In this document: piece after piece, positions 43,101 to 54,379 of the stretch | How positions within the stretch are numbered: the first letter of the stretch is position 1 | Layout: every line of letters begins with the position of its first letter | NCBI RefSeq assembly: GCF_020520425.1 | Contig: NC_079491.1 | Span: 21,877,449 to 21,941,448 of the forward strand | Direction: 5' to 3' | DNA from: Spinacia oleracea | Lineage: Eukaryota > Streptophyta > Magnoliopsida > Caryophyllales > Amaranthaceae | Length of the DNA stretch: 64,000 nucleotides | Notes under the pieces: generated by a model | What the model was told of the DNA's origin: nothing | Seen by the model: the letters and a program-made list of their open reading frames with translations, nothing else | Databases searched by the model: none | Made by a program: the position numbers and the translations under genes

Positions 43101-46100
43101 CTAATATTATATTATTTCTCACACTTACCTACTACCCCACCTACACCCATATTCCCTACAAAAAATCATTTAAAAATCAACACCCCTCACTCACCACTCC
43201 CCAACCCTTACACATTTCCCACTAACTATATTAAAAAAATACCCCACTATCAACAAACACCCATTAAATTAGTAAGTCAATTCAAATGTCTTAAACTCCG
43301 CACCGGTCAAACCGGTGCGAGTATTAAGGGACGGAGGGAGTATTCATGAGATACTCTGGGGCATCGCGTGGGTTCAAAAACTAGTTATGAATTAAACATA
43401 TGCCGGACAACAAAACAGGTATTCATTCTTACATACAAATGTAATTGCATAAGCCATAAGCAACATATGCATTTATACAAACAAGAATGACATATTTCAT
43501 AAGTGTTGTGCACATCCATATAAAATGAAGAATGGTATGAACACCCAAGTTGATCAAAAGATAAACTAATAGCACCTGAATAAAACAACCCATTTGAAGT
43601 TTTATGAGCAACTCATAGACAGGCATATGAAAATAGTTTACCTAAATGGGATGATGTTTCTTTATGAAGACCTTGTTAAGATATAAAAAGAAACTTGAAA
43701 TGCTGACTCATGCAAGCAAGCCTTAACAAGGAACTATATAAAATAATAGAACATAGGTTTTATAAAACATAGACCATCCTTGGAGCGAAAAGGAATGAAG
43801 AGTACAAAACTCATAACTTAAATAATTGCTTATTTACCTAGCAAATCCGAAATCTGCAATCTTCAAAACTGAGCTATTGTCATTTGTGGAAAGAAGCAGA
43901 TTCTGTGAACAAACAGTGTATGTAAAAATGTCAGCATCTTCTCCGTCTTAAAACAAAAGTCTTGCATGTATTAATTAATGACTAAATTAAACTGCAAGAT
44001 CATTCATGGCACAAGACAGCATTGCTCTCCAGTTCTAATAACATCCACAAACAGCTCGATGAGCACAACTTTGCTTTTCTTGCCAACTATAACTTCAACT
44101 ATTCATTTGGCTAAAGTCATAAAGAACCAACAAGTTATAATAAATTGAGGTACGTCAAAGTAAACCTTCCAATAACTCCAAAGTAGAACAACAAGTATAT
44201 GCTACAAAAATGACAGAAGAAAGTCTGCAAGAAACCAAATCTTGATCAAGGTACTCAAAGCTAAACGAAGCCAACGGTTTAACCTAGTTGATGCCATAGT
44301 AGCAGCCTTCAATAAACGGGCCAGAACTCAAAAATCAAGATAAACTTGTCGCTCTCCCTTTCATGGTGAAGCCATCGTGAACATATAAACAATGCCAACA
44401 TGGAAAGAGGAGACACAAGCACTATGCAGTATGGACAACTTATAAAGAAATTTACAATGTGGAGTACCAACCATGTCCATCCTTCTATAAGCAGTTCCAA
44501 CTTCCAATTAAATAGGAATGGTCACAACTTTGGGGGTGTCAGACTGTCATCCCAAATTGGTCATGTATCACTTACAACCTGTTAAACAGGTAAAACAACT
44601 CCTTTTTTATTTTCCCCTTTTTCCTACCCCTGCCACAATGCCATCACTGTCCCTCCCCTGCTTGTTGCTTCCCACCAATCCCACCCTCACCCTTTACCCT
44701 ACCACCTCCACCTGACAAACAGCCACCAGCCAATCACCAAACCATCCACACCTCCCGTTCACCTTGATCTTCAATTGAAGAAACCTGGAGGATTATAGTG
44801 CCAAACTGAGAATAGGAGAGAGAATGGACAAAACTACTTTCCACTTTTATTAAAACAAATTTTCAATAGAAAGGTCCAACCCCAGTTCCCAATTTGCATT
44901 TTTCAGATACATCAATTCAAGCAATAGACAATTAGATAGGAGAGTCACAAAAACCATCTCCTTTAATCCTTCCTCAACTGATATGAAGTAAAAAAAACTA
45001 CAAAATTTTAAGAAAAATTTCTTTACCAATTTCCTCTGAATCAGCTCGTTGGTGATGGAATTTGGAAGAGAAATGACTCCCTTTATGAACACAAATCTAA
45101 GACCTTCAAGACCTTTTTTATATGGAAGATTTGATAGCGTAATAGTCGATGATGATTGATGCAAGGAAGGAACAAAGACAATTGGAAATGAGGATAGTAT
45201 GAGAAGAGAAAACAAAATATGGGGCCTGCTCCTCTGCATATATGCTGGCACAACACACCAAAATACACAGAACAAGATGATCCTTTCTCTCACCACCACT
45301 CACGCCCCACCCCACCCCCCAACCCAAGCTAAAAACCCTCAAAATTTTCCGATCTCACTCACAAGTCACAACTTCCTTTGAAATGTTGAAAATAGATAAA
45401 TGCTCCCTCTGTCCCACTAAGATTCCTATTTCCTTTTATAGTCAGTTTTCCCGATACCCTTTTTGGAAGAAAGAGATAGAGATAATAGCTAGGAAAAGGA
45501 CAAAACAAGAACCCCACATGCCAAAGTTCAACCAAATTTTGAAAAAGTGAATTCTTGCCTATGGGGCAATCTTAGTGGAACAGAGAGAGTAGTAAAGAGG
45601 ATAACTGGGCAAGCGAAATACTCCCTCCGTCCCTTAATACTCGCACCGCTTTCCTTTTCGGGCGGTCCCTTAATACTTGCACCACTTCTATAAATGGAAA
45701 TCTTTACCAATATTATATTATTTCTCACACTTACCTACTACCCCACCTACACCCCTACTCCCCACAAAAAATCATTTAAAAATCCACATCCCTCACTCAC
45801 CACTCCCCACCCCTTACACATTTCCCACTAATTATATTAAAAAATACCCCACTATCAACTACCACCCATTAAATTAATAAGTCAATTCAAATGTCTTAAA
45901 CTCCGCAGCGGTCAAACCGGTGCGAGTATTAAGGGACGGAGGGAGTAGAAGAATGGTAAATTAACTATAGAAATTGCCACTTGGTCGGGTTGCGTGCGGC
46001 CCGCACTGAACCGTACACATCTCTTAAACATCCTACCAAGCAAACCTAGAGTGAAAAATTGAAGAGAAGGCACAAGATACCTCTGCCTTAACCAGTGAAA

Positions 46101-49100
46101 AAATAATCCCTAAGAGCACCTTCACCATCTTCAAAACTTTATTCTCTAATATGTTGTCACAAAATCCAAGCCTTTTACACCTCTATGACGAGCCTTATAA
46201 ACAATTTAATTGGACACAGGAGCCGCTTCCAAAATATTTGTCTCTCCTAAAGACCTCAGAAATTGTACGGTACACATTACCTTCATTACAGTTTCAGAAG
46301 AAACAAGATAATACTTTTCACAGTAACCCAATCTCATGAAACTCTCCTAAATATGCAAGAAGGTAAAGGATAATAACATCCCACGGCAATGTAAATTCAT
46401 ATGAACACAGCCCCTTGTCCACATTTGTACTGAAAACAGCCCACCTCACCTCCTCTTCGTCAAAAGATCTCTCCAAACACTTTCACACCTCAGAAAGTAT
46501 TTAGTCTCAAACCAACCTGCAAGCTAAAAAAAACGCCACTAGGTCCTTGATGAGTGACATTTGTGTCACTCCTACGGGCAGTTTTTAGGTTATTTTCTAG
46601 TTTATTTTCCCTTATTGTATTTAATTCAACCTTCAATTATTCTTGTTATATTTTGTAGCTTAATTAGAGTAATATTTAGTGTTAAACTCCATTAGCTTAG
46701 TTTAGGGAGAGAAAGTGAGGAGAATCAAAGAAAATTTGGGGATTTTTATAGAACTGCGAGATTTCTCTATTCAAGTATCAAAGTTGATCTCAGCTTTGAT
46801 CATTTTCGAATTTCTTAACATAGTTCCTCGACTTCCTTCCATATCATTCAGTACTTTGTAAAAGGCGTAGCGCATACTAATTTATTACATAGTCCTCACA
46901 GTGAATATACCCAATGTTTCAGGCAAGTAAAGAGACAAGTGTACTCACTTATCTAAGTGACTGCTGAACAGAGAAATCCAAGTCAACAACCAAAAAGAAC
47001 TCGGACTCTAGTTTATTCAACCATCGTTCAAGCTAGGCACTCTCTCTGGTGAAAGTGACTATCCTTCATTCAGTGCATAAAAATTGTGTGCCAGAAATAC
47101 ACACTGTTTCAAACGCTAAGAAGAGATGGTTAAGGTCCTAGTATGGTCTTATTATACTCATTCAAATTTGTGACTTCATCTAATAAAAAGATATTCTTCT
47201 CCCACAATGCTTTGAGAGATTTTTATCGTTTCTGTTTCAGCCATGGATTTTACCCATGTTCATAAACAAATATCAGGACCAAATACCATAAGGCATGTCA
47301 AGCTGTCAGCTTGATTTTCAAATATTAGATCATATGCTTATCCTATTGAAAACAATTGTTGATATATGAACCAAGTTTATATGAAATAACACAATCCAGA
47401 GGACAATCCACAGAAAACAATAGAAAAACAGGGCCTTTGTTAAAGAGGTTACATCACATCAACAACAAGGCATACCCAAACAACACATATATGATCGAGT
47501 GAATGGAGAAGCAAAAGATAATCAAATCAACCTGTCACGATAAAAACAGGTGTCCAAGAATACCATAAAACCGTATTAGCAGTTGCAAGAACTAACACCT
47601 AAAAATTCATCATAAAGATCCAAATAATTTTGTCTTCGAGTAGCAGCTTCAGTCTTTCAATACCCACAACAGTTTTTCTCACAAGCTAATGGTTGCAAAT
47701 TGCAGTAAAGATCAAGGAGTTTAAAGAGTTAAGTCACAATTCACAAGGCTAATTACCTCAAAACGAGCAAGAAGCAAATAAGAAACCAATCATGAATTTC
47801 ATCATAACCCTAATATGTACTCCGTAATAAATATTAAAGCACATGCCAAAATAACACGCACCTGTGGCTTCAGATCCCGATGAATAATATTATTCTCTCT
47901 TAGAACCTTTAAACCAGCCGCTGCAAGAATTAAATTTTCAGATAAATCATCTTGAATTTTAGATAATTGAACAGCCAAAATCAGGATATACCAAGCTGTT
48001 GCATCAACTGCTTGGCAGTGGCTTCCGAGACCCTTCCATAGCGCTGTATATGCACGAAAAGGTCGCCTCCACTACAATACTCCAATACAAGATGTATCTT
48101 TCCAGGAACCTACATGGCAATTAGGCATGCTTAGCAATTAAAATAGAAAATGACAGACTATTAAAACTATGCAAACAAGAAACACCATATTCAACAAGAA
48201 ATAGTGACAAGTAAAGGAAAAACATCATCAATTGACCGTCATTAGAGCATATCACCGAACAAAAACGACGCAATTTGAAAATAATAATGTAACTACATTA
48301 ATGCTTTAATGGGTTTCAATAATAGGACCGGACAGACAGAAGATTTAAAAGATACCCTAAAGCCACTTCTTTTTGGATCAGGCACTAAAATGGTTTCAAC
48401 TATTGCAAATGAGCTTGACCTCATGATTTCTTTCTACACCTACAGTCTTAGTGATACTATAATTTCATTCTAAATTGACATAAGAACTAGGAAGTGAAAT
48501 AGAACTGACTCCCGAACTGTAAAAAGACTAGCACCTGAACTTTTGCTCAGTACGTGGAACAGATGTTTGGAGTGATAGAAATTTTAAAAAGCAAAGAAGA
48601 AATTACCACTAAGTAAAGGCTATACCACCATAATGTCCAAAATCAAATTTTCCACAGAACATACAGAATTATGCTAAACAACCTTTTAAAGGGATATCAA
48701 AGTTTTACTCAACCACGAGATAGCCCCTTTTTTATTCATCAAAATAATCACCCAAGTCTTCCCTATTTAGAAGAGAATATTGATCACAAAGCTATAATTA
48801 CAAAATATTAAATTATTAACAAAGTTACATGACAACTAAAAAAACTAAGCATGTAAGCAACTACATGGAAGTGTTTTGCATTCTTGTTTCAACTTCCCAG
48901 GATTATCTCAAATAGAGAAATTGAAGAGAAAGAGTTTCCTTGTTAAAAACAAGAAGGAAGTTTGTGTTAGAACTCCATATTTCACTTAATAGTTGAATTG
49001 ATGGCTTCTAACAAAAGTTGGTTAGCTGAAGCTAAGAACACAAACTTTAAGGGGTGCAAAATTAGACATAGCTATTAAACATTTAGAAGGTAGACTCCAC

Positions 49101-52100
49101 AGCCAATGCAATGAGAATTGGCCCTAAAAAGCTTAAGTTAGTATTGATGAATAATTTCAATGAGAGTATAGAGAAAGAGCAGCCGCAAGCCCTTTAATCG
49201 AAGTAATACAAAAAAGAAAAAAAGAAATTGATGGAAATAATCAATGTAATTTTTGCTGATTTACGTTTTTACATCCTCTGTTCTTTTTACGTCAACAGTT
49301 TAACTTTCACGGTTGCCGATGCACAACTTTAATCATATCTTCAATAATCAAAAAGTAAAAATTTAAAAAAAAAAATTATATATATATATATATACTTCCT
49401 CCGTTCCATATTTATTGCACCATATGGGTTGGGCACTAGATTTTAGGTAGTGGGAAAAAGGAAGAGAGGAAAAGACAAAAATACAAACTTGTCCATGTAA
49501 TTGCAAACACTAATAAATCAACAAGAGTTAACATGTAAGGGTATATTAGTTATTGGTAGCAGTGTTACCTAATCCTCCAATCAGCCCACGAACCGCGAAC
49601 CGAAAAAGCGAACTATAACATCAAAATGGTATAGTTTTGGTCTAATTTAGCAAATTAGGTAGCGAATTGCGAACCCGTACCCAATCTCATACTAGCAAAC
49701 CAGGTAACAGTGATTGGTAGTATGAAAGCAAATATATTATTTCCTAAAATGGAAATGGTGCAATATTTGTGAAACTTCCTTAAAGGTAAATGGTGCAATA
49801 ATATTGGAAGGAAGATATATTTTGAAAATACACATTGAGGCGAATCTAACAACACCCAAATGACTATTTTTCTTGTATATAATCACCAAACATTATCAAA
49901 AAGAAGTTGTGAATAGTGCAAAAGTTAGTCAAACTTTTGCAAATAAATGAGACAGGAGGAAATATTAGTTATTATCTGTTTGCTGACTAAATGACCTTTT
50001 ACTCATCAAAACCGGTTTTTCTAATTAAAAAAATTGAATTTTGATGATTTCTTAGTGTATTTCTCACATTGGAACCGGACATGAACTGTCTAGTGCGCTC
50101 AGGACCGCTGGGTTAAGGTCCAATCTTCGGTCCAATGAAATAGGTGATTCCGGCAAAAACTCTAAAATTTTGGTCTGGACTAGAAAGTAGAAACCGGTTT
50201 TGATGTATTTTTTATTTTCTTCCGGGAAGAGCACAAGACATATGCCCCAACTTCCCATGGCGATGCTAATGCATTCTCCCTTTCCCCTTCTTTCTCTCTC
50301 CTCTTTTTAACATCCTCCTCTCCCCTTCCTCTCTCCTTCTCATAACCTCCTTCCCCCTCATTCTCTCTCCTCTTCTTCTTCCTCTTGTCAATCTTATGCT
50401 GCCAAATCTCTTCCTTCAACTCAAAGGTCTCTCCAATGGCAGATCTGGTTGTTGTCGAGATTAACTAAAATTTTAGGGGTTTGTATCTGCTCCCAGTTTA
50501 CGTCTCGAATCTGTATTTGTTGAGCAATTTACTATATCCAATTTGCTTGTATATAATTAGTCTATGAGGTAGTGAAATTGGATGGATTTTTGGTACTAGT
50601 AAGATTATGTTGTGAGAAGGAATTATCTAGTGTAATTGAAGTTGATTTTGACATAATTGAGTTTACTGCTCGATTTTCTGGAAATTTATCTCGTTATTCA
50701 ATTTTATGACTTAACTAGCTAGAGCTCAAATCTCTTCTTTCTTCTTCCTTTCATTAAACTCTTTCAGTTTCTTCTATTTTCTAGAAATTTTTTGTTTCAT
50801 TAATTTCGAATTTTTAGTGAATGATTGATATTTGTGAAGTTTGGTGCAGTTTCATTTGTTGGATTTGTGAGTTTTTATTATAGATGTTTAAATTTTTATT
50901 CAGATTGATTCATATTCAAATTGTGAGGAACAATTTTCTTTTAACAACAAATCAGGTCCAAAAGGACCGGTCCGGATACCGGACCAAGAAAATTTTGGAT
51001 ACAGGTTCCGGTTTGGACTGGTGCACACTCCTAACTACGAGTACTAATTAAAGCTGAATTTTACTAAAACTGATGTTTACGAATCAAAAATTGGTTTTCC
51101 CGGGTTAAAAACTAATTTCATTTAATTAAAAGTTATTTTTACTAAACAATTCGTATTAAATTCAGATGAAGTGAGCATGGCCTAACTGCAGTAATTACGA
51201 GGAAAAATGTGATACTCGTAAATGAAGGGGAATCCCATAAGATATTTGAGGAATGTGCTTCTTGAGTTACCACCCTGATGACCTCTGGACAATGATTGGG
51301 TAAGGTATAGAATTTTGACACTTGCATACTAAGTTATATAATTGCAATTATCAAATCAGATATTCGGCTTAGAATCATTAGATTGCTTAACAGAAACCTA
51401 CAGACTAAATAGGCTCCAAGCAGCCACTTACCTACTAAGATTAAACAACAGCATCTAGAAGGATCTAGAATTCCCCTTTGCTGAATTGGGACATAGATAA
51501 TATGCCAATTCTTCTTTCTAATAAAAGGTGACATGGACTATTAAAAATATAACATGTGAATTACCTCTTTTAATTACCAAAACATTAGAGATCTTACCCT
51601 CGTGCAATCTAAAATGGAGGTTAACATATTTATGTCCATTTTATACACTATAAAGCCCTCGTTCCTTGGAGTATTTCATTATCCCTTGAGCCTTATGGGT
51701 CAAAACTACCACACCTCTACTCAAGCAAAAAGGTCGCCTCTTATAGTTTATGAGATGTGATTTGGTGCAGTACTGCAATAGACCTCTTCTCAAACTAATG
51801 TAGGTAAAATAAGCTTCAGATCTGATAGTTTAAAGGACAATCTCATGCATTCTATTGCACATCACCACCACAATAATTACGTATTCTCTTTCATTCCACA
51901 ACTTATTTCAGCTTTTGTAGCCACCAAAAAAAGAAAAACAAGATCAACTACATGTAAATATGTAATTGAGCAAATACAAAACATCCAAGTCATAAGAGGT
52001 TTCTCTCGTCCAAAAGCATAAAGTTCCTGTTGGAATTATAGATGATTGCATTTCCATTTTACCCACACAAGAAAATTTGCAACATAAATCATTGACAACC

Positions 52101-53309
52101 AAAAGCCTTTAGCCTATGAGGCTATGATGCAATGTTAAGCTACAAAAATATATATCACCACTATGATCAATTTTAAAAGTTGACATTTCAAATATAAAAA
52201 CAAATAACACAAACTTAAGTAGCTCCAGCGGCCTCCACCAAGTAATTGTAGGTCTAGCTTTCCAATTGCCTAAAAAGAAGCACAATTGTGCCCTTTATGG
52301 CAGCAGCTAATGTAGAATTTTTCTACACCATTAGTCGTGAGTACTTAGTAGGCCAATGTCAACCATATTCATAGACATTAAACAGTGATGAGCCTTACAT
52401 CAAGTCAACTCATTAAAGCTAGTGAGATACAACACTTAGTCATCTAAAATTGAGAAGAATTTCCTATCCAACAATAACATTCCAAAGCTTCCATAAAAAA
52501 CTTCTAAATCATAAACCAATCAGCTCCAAAAGCTTCAAATGCTAAAAACATTTGACAGCGAAACCTCAAATAACAGGTAATAGTAACCAATATGAACTAG
52601 TTAAACATGACGTGCGTTTAGAGTATAATAACAAGTCGATGCTAATCAAAGTGGAGGAAAAGAAGAGTGCTCCACAACCTTAACTAGCAGCATAGTTCCC
52701 ATAACCCAAAAATGCCCCAATTAACATACTGAGCCACTGAGGTAATCAACATCCACGAAAAGCTTCGGCCCAAGATATCATTTTTACTGGCCAAGCTCCA
52801 TATGAACCACCCCATGTGCAATTGTTCGAATATTGTAACCGATTATAGGTACGGCAGGTAAAAATACTGCTTTAAAATTAAATTATGTTCTAAATTGTGC
52901 AAATGTCCAGAACTAGAGGCTGAACTAAACCAAATTCAAGTTCAGATGTTTCTCATAAAGCCAAAAAAATAAAATAAAATTGCCAAAATCATGAAACACC
53001 GAACTTCAAAGTCAAATAGCTGAAAATTAGAAATACCTCAATAATATCGTGTAATCGAATAATATTAGGATGATTAATCTGCTTGAGGATGAAAATCTCA
53101 GACAACAGAGACTCCTGTAACTTCTTGTTCAATCGAGACATTGAAATTTCTTTAATTGCAACTTCGGTGCCATGAACTCTGTGACGAGCATGCCAAACTA
53201 CAGAAAATGAACCTGATCCAATTTGCTTCCCAACCAAATAATCCCCAATTACTCTCGGCCCTCCTCCTCCTCCGCCTCTTTCTCCTCCTTTCGCCGACGA
53301 TTGCGCCAT
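34177..53309 (-). CDS. ATG1: Autophagy-related serine/threonine kinase ATG1 (ULK family), 13 exons, 741 aa
   Basis: Kinase of the ATG1-ATG13 complex that starts autophagosome formation. Exons: 53309-53037, 48109-47992, 47920-47862, 43902-43838, 39842-39749, 39650-39570, 39470-39362, 38872-38800, 38702-38329, 38219-37846, 37751-37457, 35765-35695, 34416-34177 (stop TAA). All introns are GT..AG, phase exact; 741 aa is near the 620-735 aa of plant ATG1a-c. The N-terminus is Gly-rich. Kinase domain about 22-296: GSGSFSVV loop (31-38), K53, E71, HRDLKPQN (144-151), DFGFAR (167-172), [10 protein letters not shown]. Then comes a Ser/Pro-rich linker, [11 protein letters not shown], and from about residue 525 a helical C-terminal region ([40 protein letters not shown]) that in the family binds ATG13. 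The start ATG precedes the kinase fold by 21 residues. Introns 1, 3 and 4 (4-5 kb each) hold most of the TEs. ATG1a, b or c cannot be told apart here. Confidence 0.96.
35643..35682. repeat. Poly-G tract (17 G, TT, 21 G) at an ATG1 splice donor
   Basis: On the coding (minus) strand this is a run of C starting 12 nt inside intron 12, directly after the donor GTAAGT (35694-35689). A (TG)n-like stretch 'gtgtgtgtg' precedes it at 35634-35643. Such tracts are unstable and can form G-quadruplexes on the plus strand. The exact length may be an assembly estimate. Confidence 0.95.
36392..36656. mobile_element. Stowaway-type MITE (265 bp), ATG1 intron 11
   Basis: TA at 36390-36391 and 36657-36658. Left CTTCCTCCGTTCTTTTTTAG, right CTAAAAAAGAACAGAGAAAG. 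Inverted repeats extend with 'ttgacacaat' and 'attgtgtcat'. Nested in older MITE-like sequence. Confidence 0.9.
36768..37030. mobile_element. Stowaway-type MITE (263 bp), ATG1 intron 11
   Basis: TA at 36766-36767 and 37031-37032. Left CTACCTTTGTTTTCCTTAG, right CTTAGGAAAACGGAGGAAG. Sits 110 bp from the previous MITE. Confidence 0.85.
40935..41880 (-). pseudogene. LINE (L1-type) 3' end with RT C-terminal remnant, ATG1 intron 4
   Basis: The minus frames give [20 protein letters not shown], then [20 protein letters not shown] and [20 protein letters not shown]; in a second frame [20 protein letters not shown] and [20 protein letters not shown]. This is the well-known C-terminal part of plant LINE reverse transcriptases. 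At the low-coordinate end, 'caacaacaacaacaaaacc' plus 'ttagtcccaagatgttttgg' is the (TTG)n tail and 3' UTR of such elements. A gap of several hundred bp (41100-41240) and a frameshift make it dead. Confidence 0.92.
42728..43384 (+). mobile_element. Non-autonomous Helitron with nested MITE, ATG1 intron 4
   Basis: The 5' end TGTATACTATATATTAAAAG differs by one base from the usual TCTATACTATATATTAAAAG and is preceded by A. The 3' end is GTGGGTTCAAAAACTAG followed by T. The Stowaway at 43015-43340 lies inside, close to the 3' end, which explains why the terminal hairpin looks disturbed. Confidence 0.65.
43015..43340. mobile_element. Stowaway-type MITE, family C, copy 1 (326 bp)
   Basis: TA at 43013-43014 and 43341-43342. 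Left CTCCCTCCGTCCCTTAATAC, right GTATTAAGGGACGGAGGGAG, a perfect 20-bp inverted repeat. About 95% similar to 45621-45945 by eye, so recently active. Confidence 0.96.
45403..45589. mobile_element. Small Stowaway-type MITE (187 bp), ATG1 intron 3
   Basis: Left CTCCCTCTGTCCCACTAAGA, right CTTAGTGGAACAGAGAGAG. TA on the right, mutated to TG on the left. Confidence 0.75.
45621..45945. mobile_element. Stowaway-type MITE, family C, copy 2 (325 bp)
   Basis: TA at 45619-45620 and 45946-45947. Left CTCCCTCCGTCCCTTAATAC, right GTATTAAGGGACGGAGGGAG. Same orientation as copy 1 at 43015. Confidence 0.96.
46548..46900 (+). mobile_element. Possible truncated LTR, ATG1 intron 3
   Basis: Begins 'ttgatgagtgacatttgtg' and continues with 'tttattttcccttattgtat' and a '...gggatttttatagaac' TATA-like stretch, as in gypsy LTRs with an LTR start similar to TGATGAGT. 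The right end was not found. Confidence 0.35.
49395..49815. mobile_element. Stowaway-type MITE, family B, with nested hAT MITE, ATG1 intron 1
   Basis: TA at 49393-49394 and 49816-49817. Left CTTCCTCCGTTCCATATTTA, right AATATTGGAAGGAAGA. Removing the nested element and one duplication leaves 260 bp, close to the 266 bp sister at 31501-31766. Confidence 0.88.
49560..49712. mobile_element. hAT-type MITE (153 bp) nested in a Stowaway
   Basis: Ends CAGTGTTACC and GGTAACAGTG (9 of 10 complementary), flanked by a perfect 8-bp duplication ATTGGTAG at 49552-49559 and 49713-49720. The 8-bp duplication and the CA.TG ends fit hAT. No ORF. Confidence 0.9.
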
Positions 53310-53335
53310 TGTTGATCTTCTCAGAAACCCTAGAA

Positions 53336-53379
53336 GCGTGGAAGATGAAGATGAAGATGAAGATGAAGATGAAGTTGAA

Positions 53380-53413
<34 letters not shown>

Positions 53414-53440
53414 GAGATGGTGGTGGTGATGGTAGTAGTT
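53336..53440. repeat. Trinucleotide/hexanucleotide repeat in the ATG1 leader
   Basis: Plus-strand 'gaagatgaagatgaagatg' runs into 'acgatgacgatgacgatgac' and 'ggtggtggtgatggtag'. On the transcribed strand it is (CTTCAT)n/(CGTCAT)n, from about 30 nt upstream of the ATG1 start codon, so it is probably in the 5' UTR. Confidence 0.85.
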
Positions 53441-53548
53441 AATTTTTTTTTTTTATCAGCTGGTGTATCATTTAATCAATAAATTCAATTCAATAACAAT
53501 AATGCATGGTTTGAAACTTCGAATGTTTGACTAATTGTGATTTGTGAC

Positions 53549-53939
53549 TAGACCTGGTTATTGGACAGGGTAGTCCAATGGATATAGGGTTAGGGTCAAG
53601 TTAATAGGGCTTTTATTGGGCAGGGCTCTTATTGGACAGGGCCTTTATTGGACAGGGCCATTATAGGGTCAAACTTATACTACAATTATTTTGAAAAATA
53701 AAATAATAATGATACAAAAAATTACGTGTATAGCTTCGTATTTACTTGTACTTGCACATGGCTATTTTGTTTTTCATTTTTCATTGCTCGTTTATTGACC
53801 CGCCCACTAATGACCCGCTATTGACCCGCGACCCGTTTTGACCCGCTCATTATCGACCCGCTAAAAATGACCCTTTTAATACCCGACCCTCTTTTGGCCC
53901 GCACCGACCCTGACCTGTCCCGCCCGATAACCAGGTCTA
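53549..53939. mobile_element. hAT-type MITE (391 bp) in the ATG1 promoter
   Basis: Ends TAGACCTGGTTAT and ATAACCAGGTCTA are perfect complements. An 8-bp duplication TTTGTGAC lies at 53541-53548 and 53940-53947. The body has 'ggacaggg' and 'tgacccgc' repeats. Its right end lies about 630 bp and its left end 240 bp upstream of the ATG1 start codon. Confidence 0.93.
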
Positions 53940-54379
53940 TTTGTGACTGAGTTTAGAATGGGTTAATGTTTAATAAATTCAATTCAATAACAATAGTTTT
54001 TTTTTTGTAGGGAGTTAAAGGGTGAATTAATAGCGGAAGTCGTCCAAGTGACCGCGGAGTATTTGGTAAAAGGGGGTATAACGAGGAAACGTAAGGACTA
54101 AGGTGACTAAAATTCGGGTCGGGTCAGACTTTAATGCTAAAAATTATGTCCAATCCAATGAATTTGGTGTGGGTTTTGCACGTTGAAGTGGATTTTTTCG
54201 GCCGGACTCGGATTTTGGTCTAAAATGTATATTTTATGCTATTCAAACTCGTACTTTATCGGGTCGGTTCCAATCAGCGGGCCGGGTTATGGATGATCAG
54301 GTATAGTACGGTAAAATTGTATAAATATGAGAATTACTTATTTTGATTTTTGAGCTTGTTTAGTTATTAAAATGGAAAA

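Noticed and set aside
44850..45299. 149-aa minus-strand open frame
   Set aside because: Lies inside ATG1 intron 3, is Leu/Phe-rich with no recognised domain, and the kinase phase is complete without it.
50050..51030. Possible transposon with 'aaccggt' segments at both ends and a CT-rich middle in ATG1 intron 1
   Set aside because: Ends are not convincingly inverted and no target duplication was found.
53156..53482. 108-aa plus-strand open frame with Met/Lys repeats
   Set aside because: Antisense to ATG1 exon 1 and read-through of the GAT/GAC repeat.
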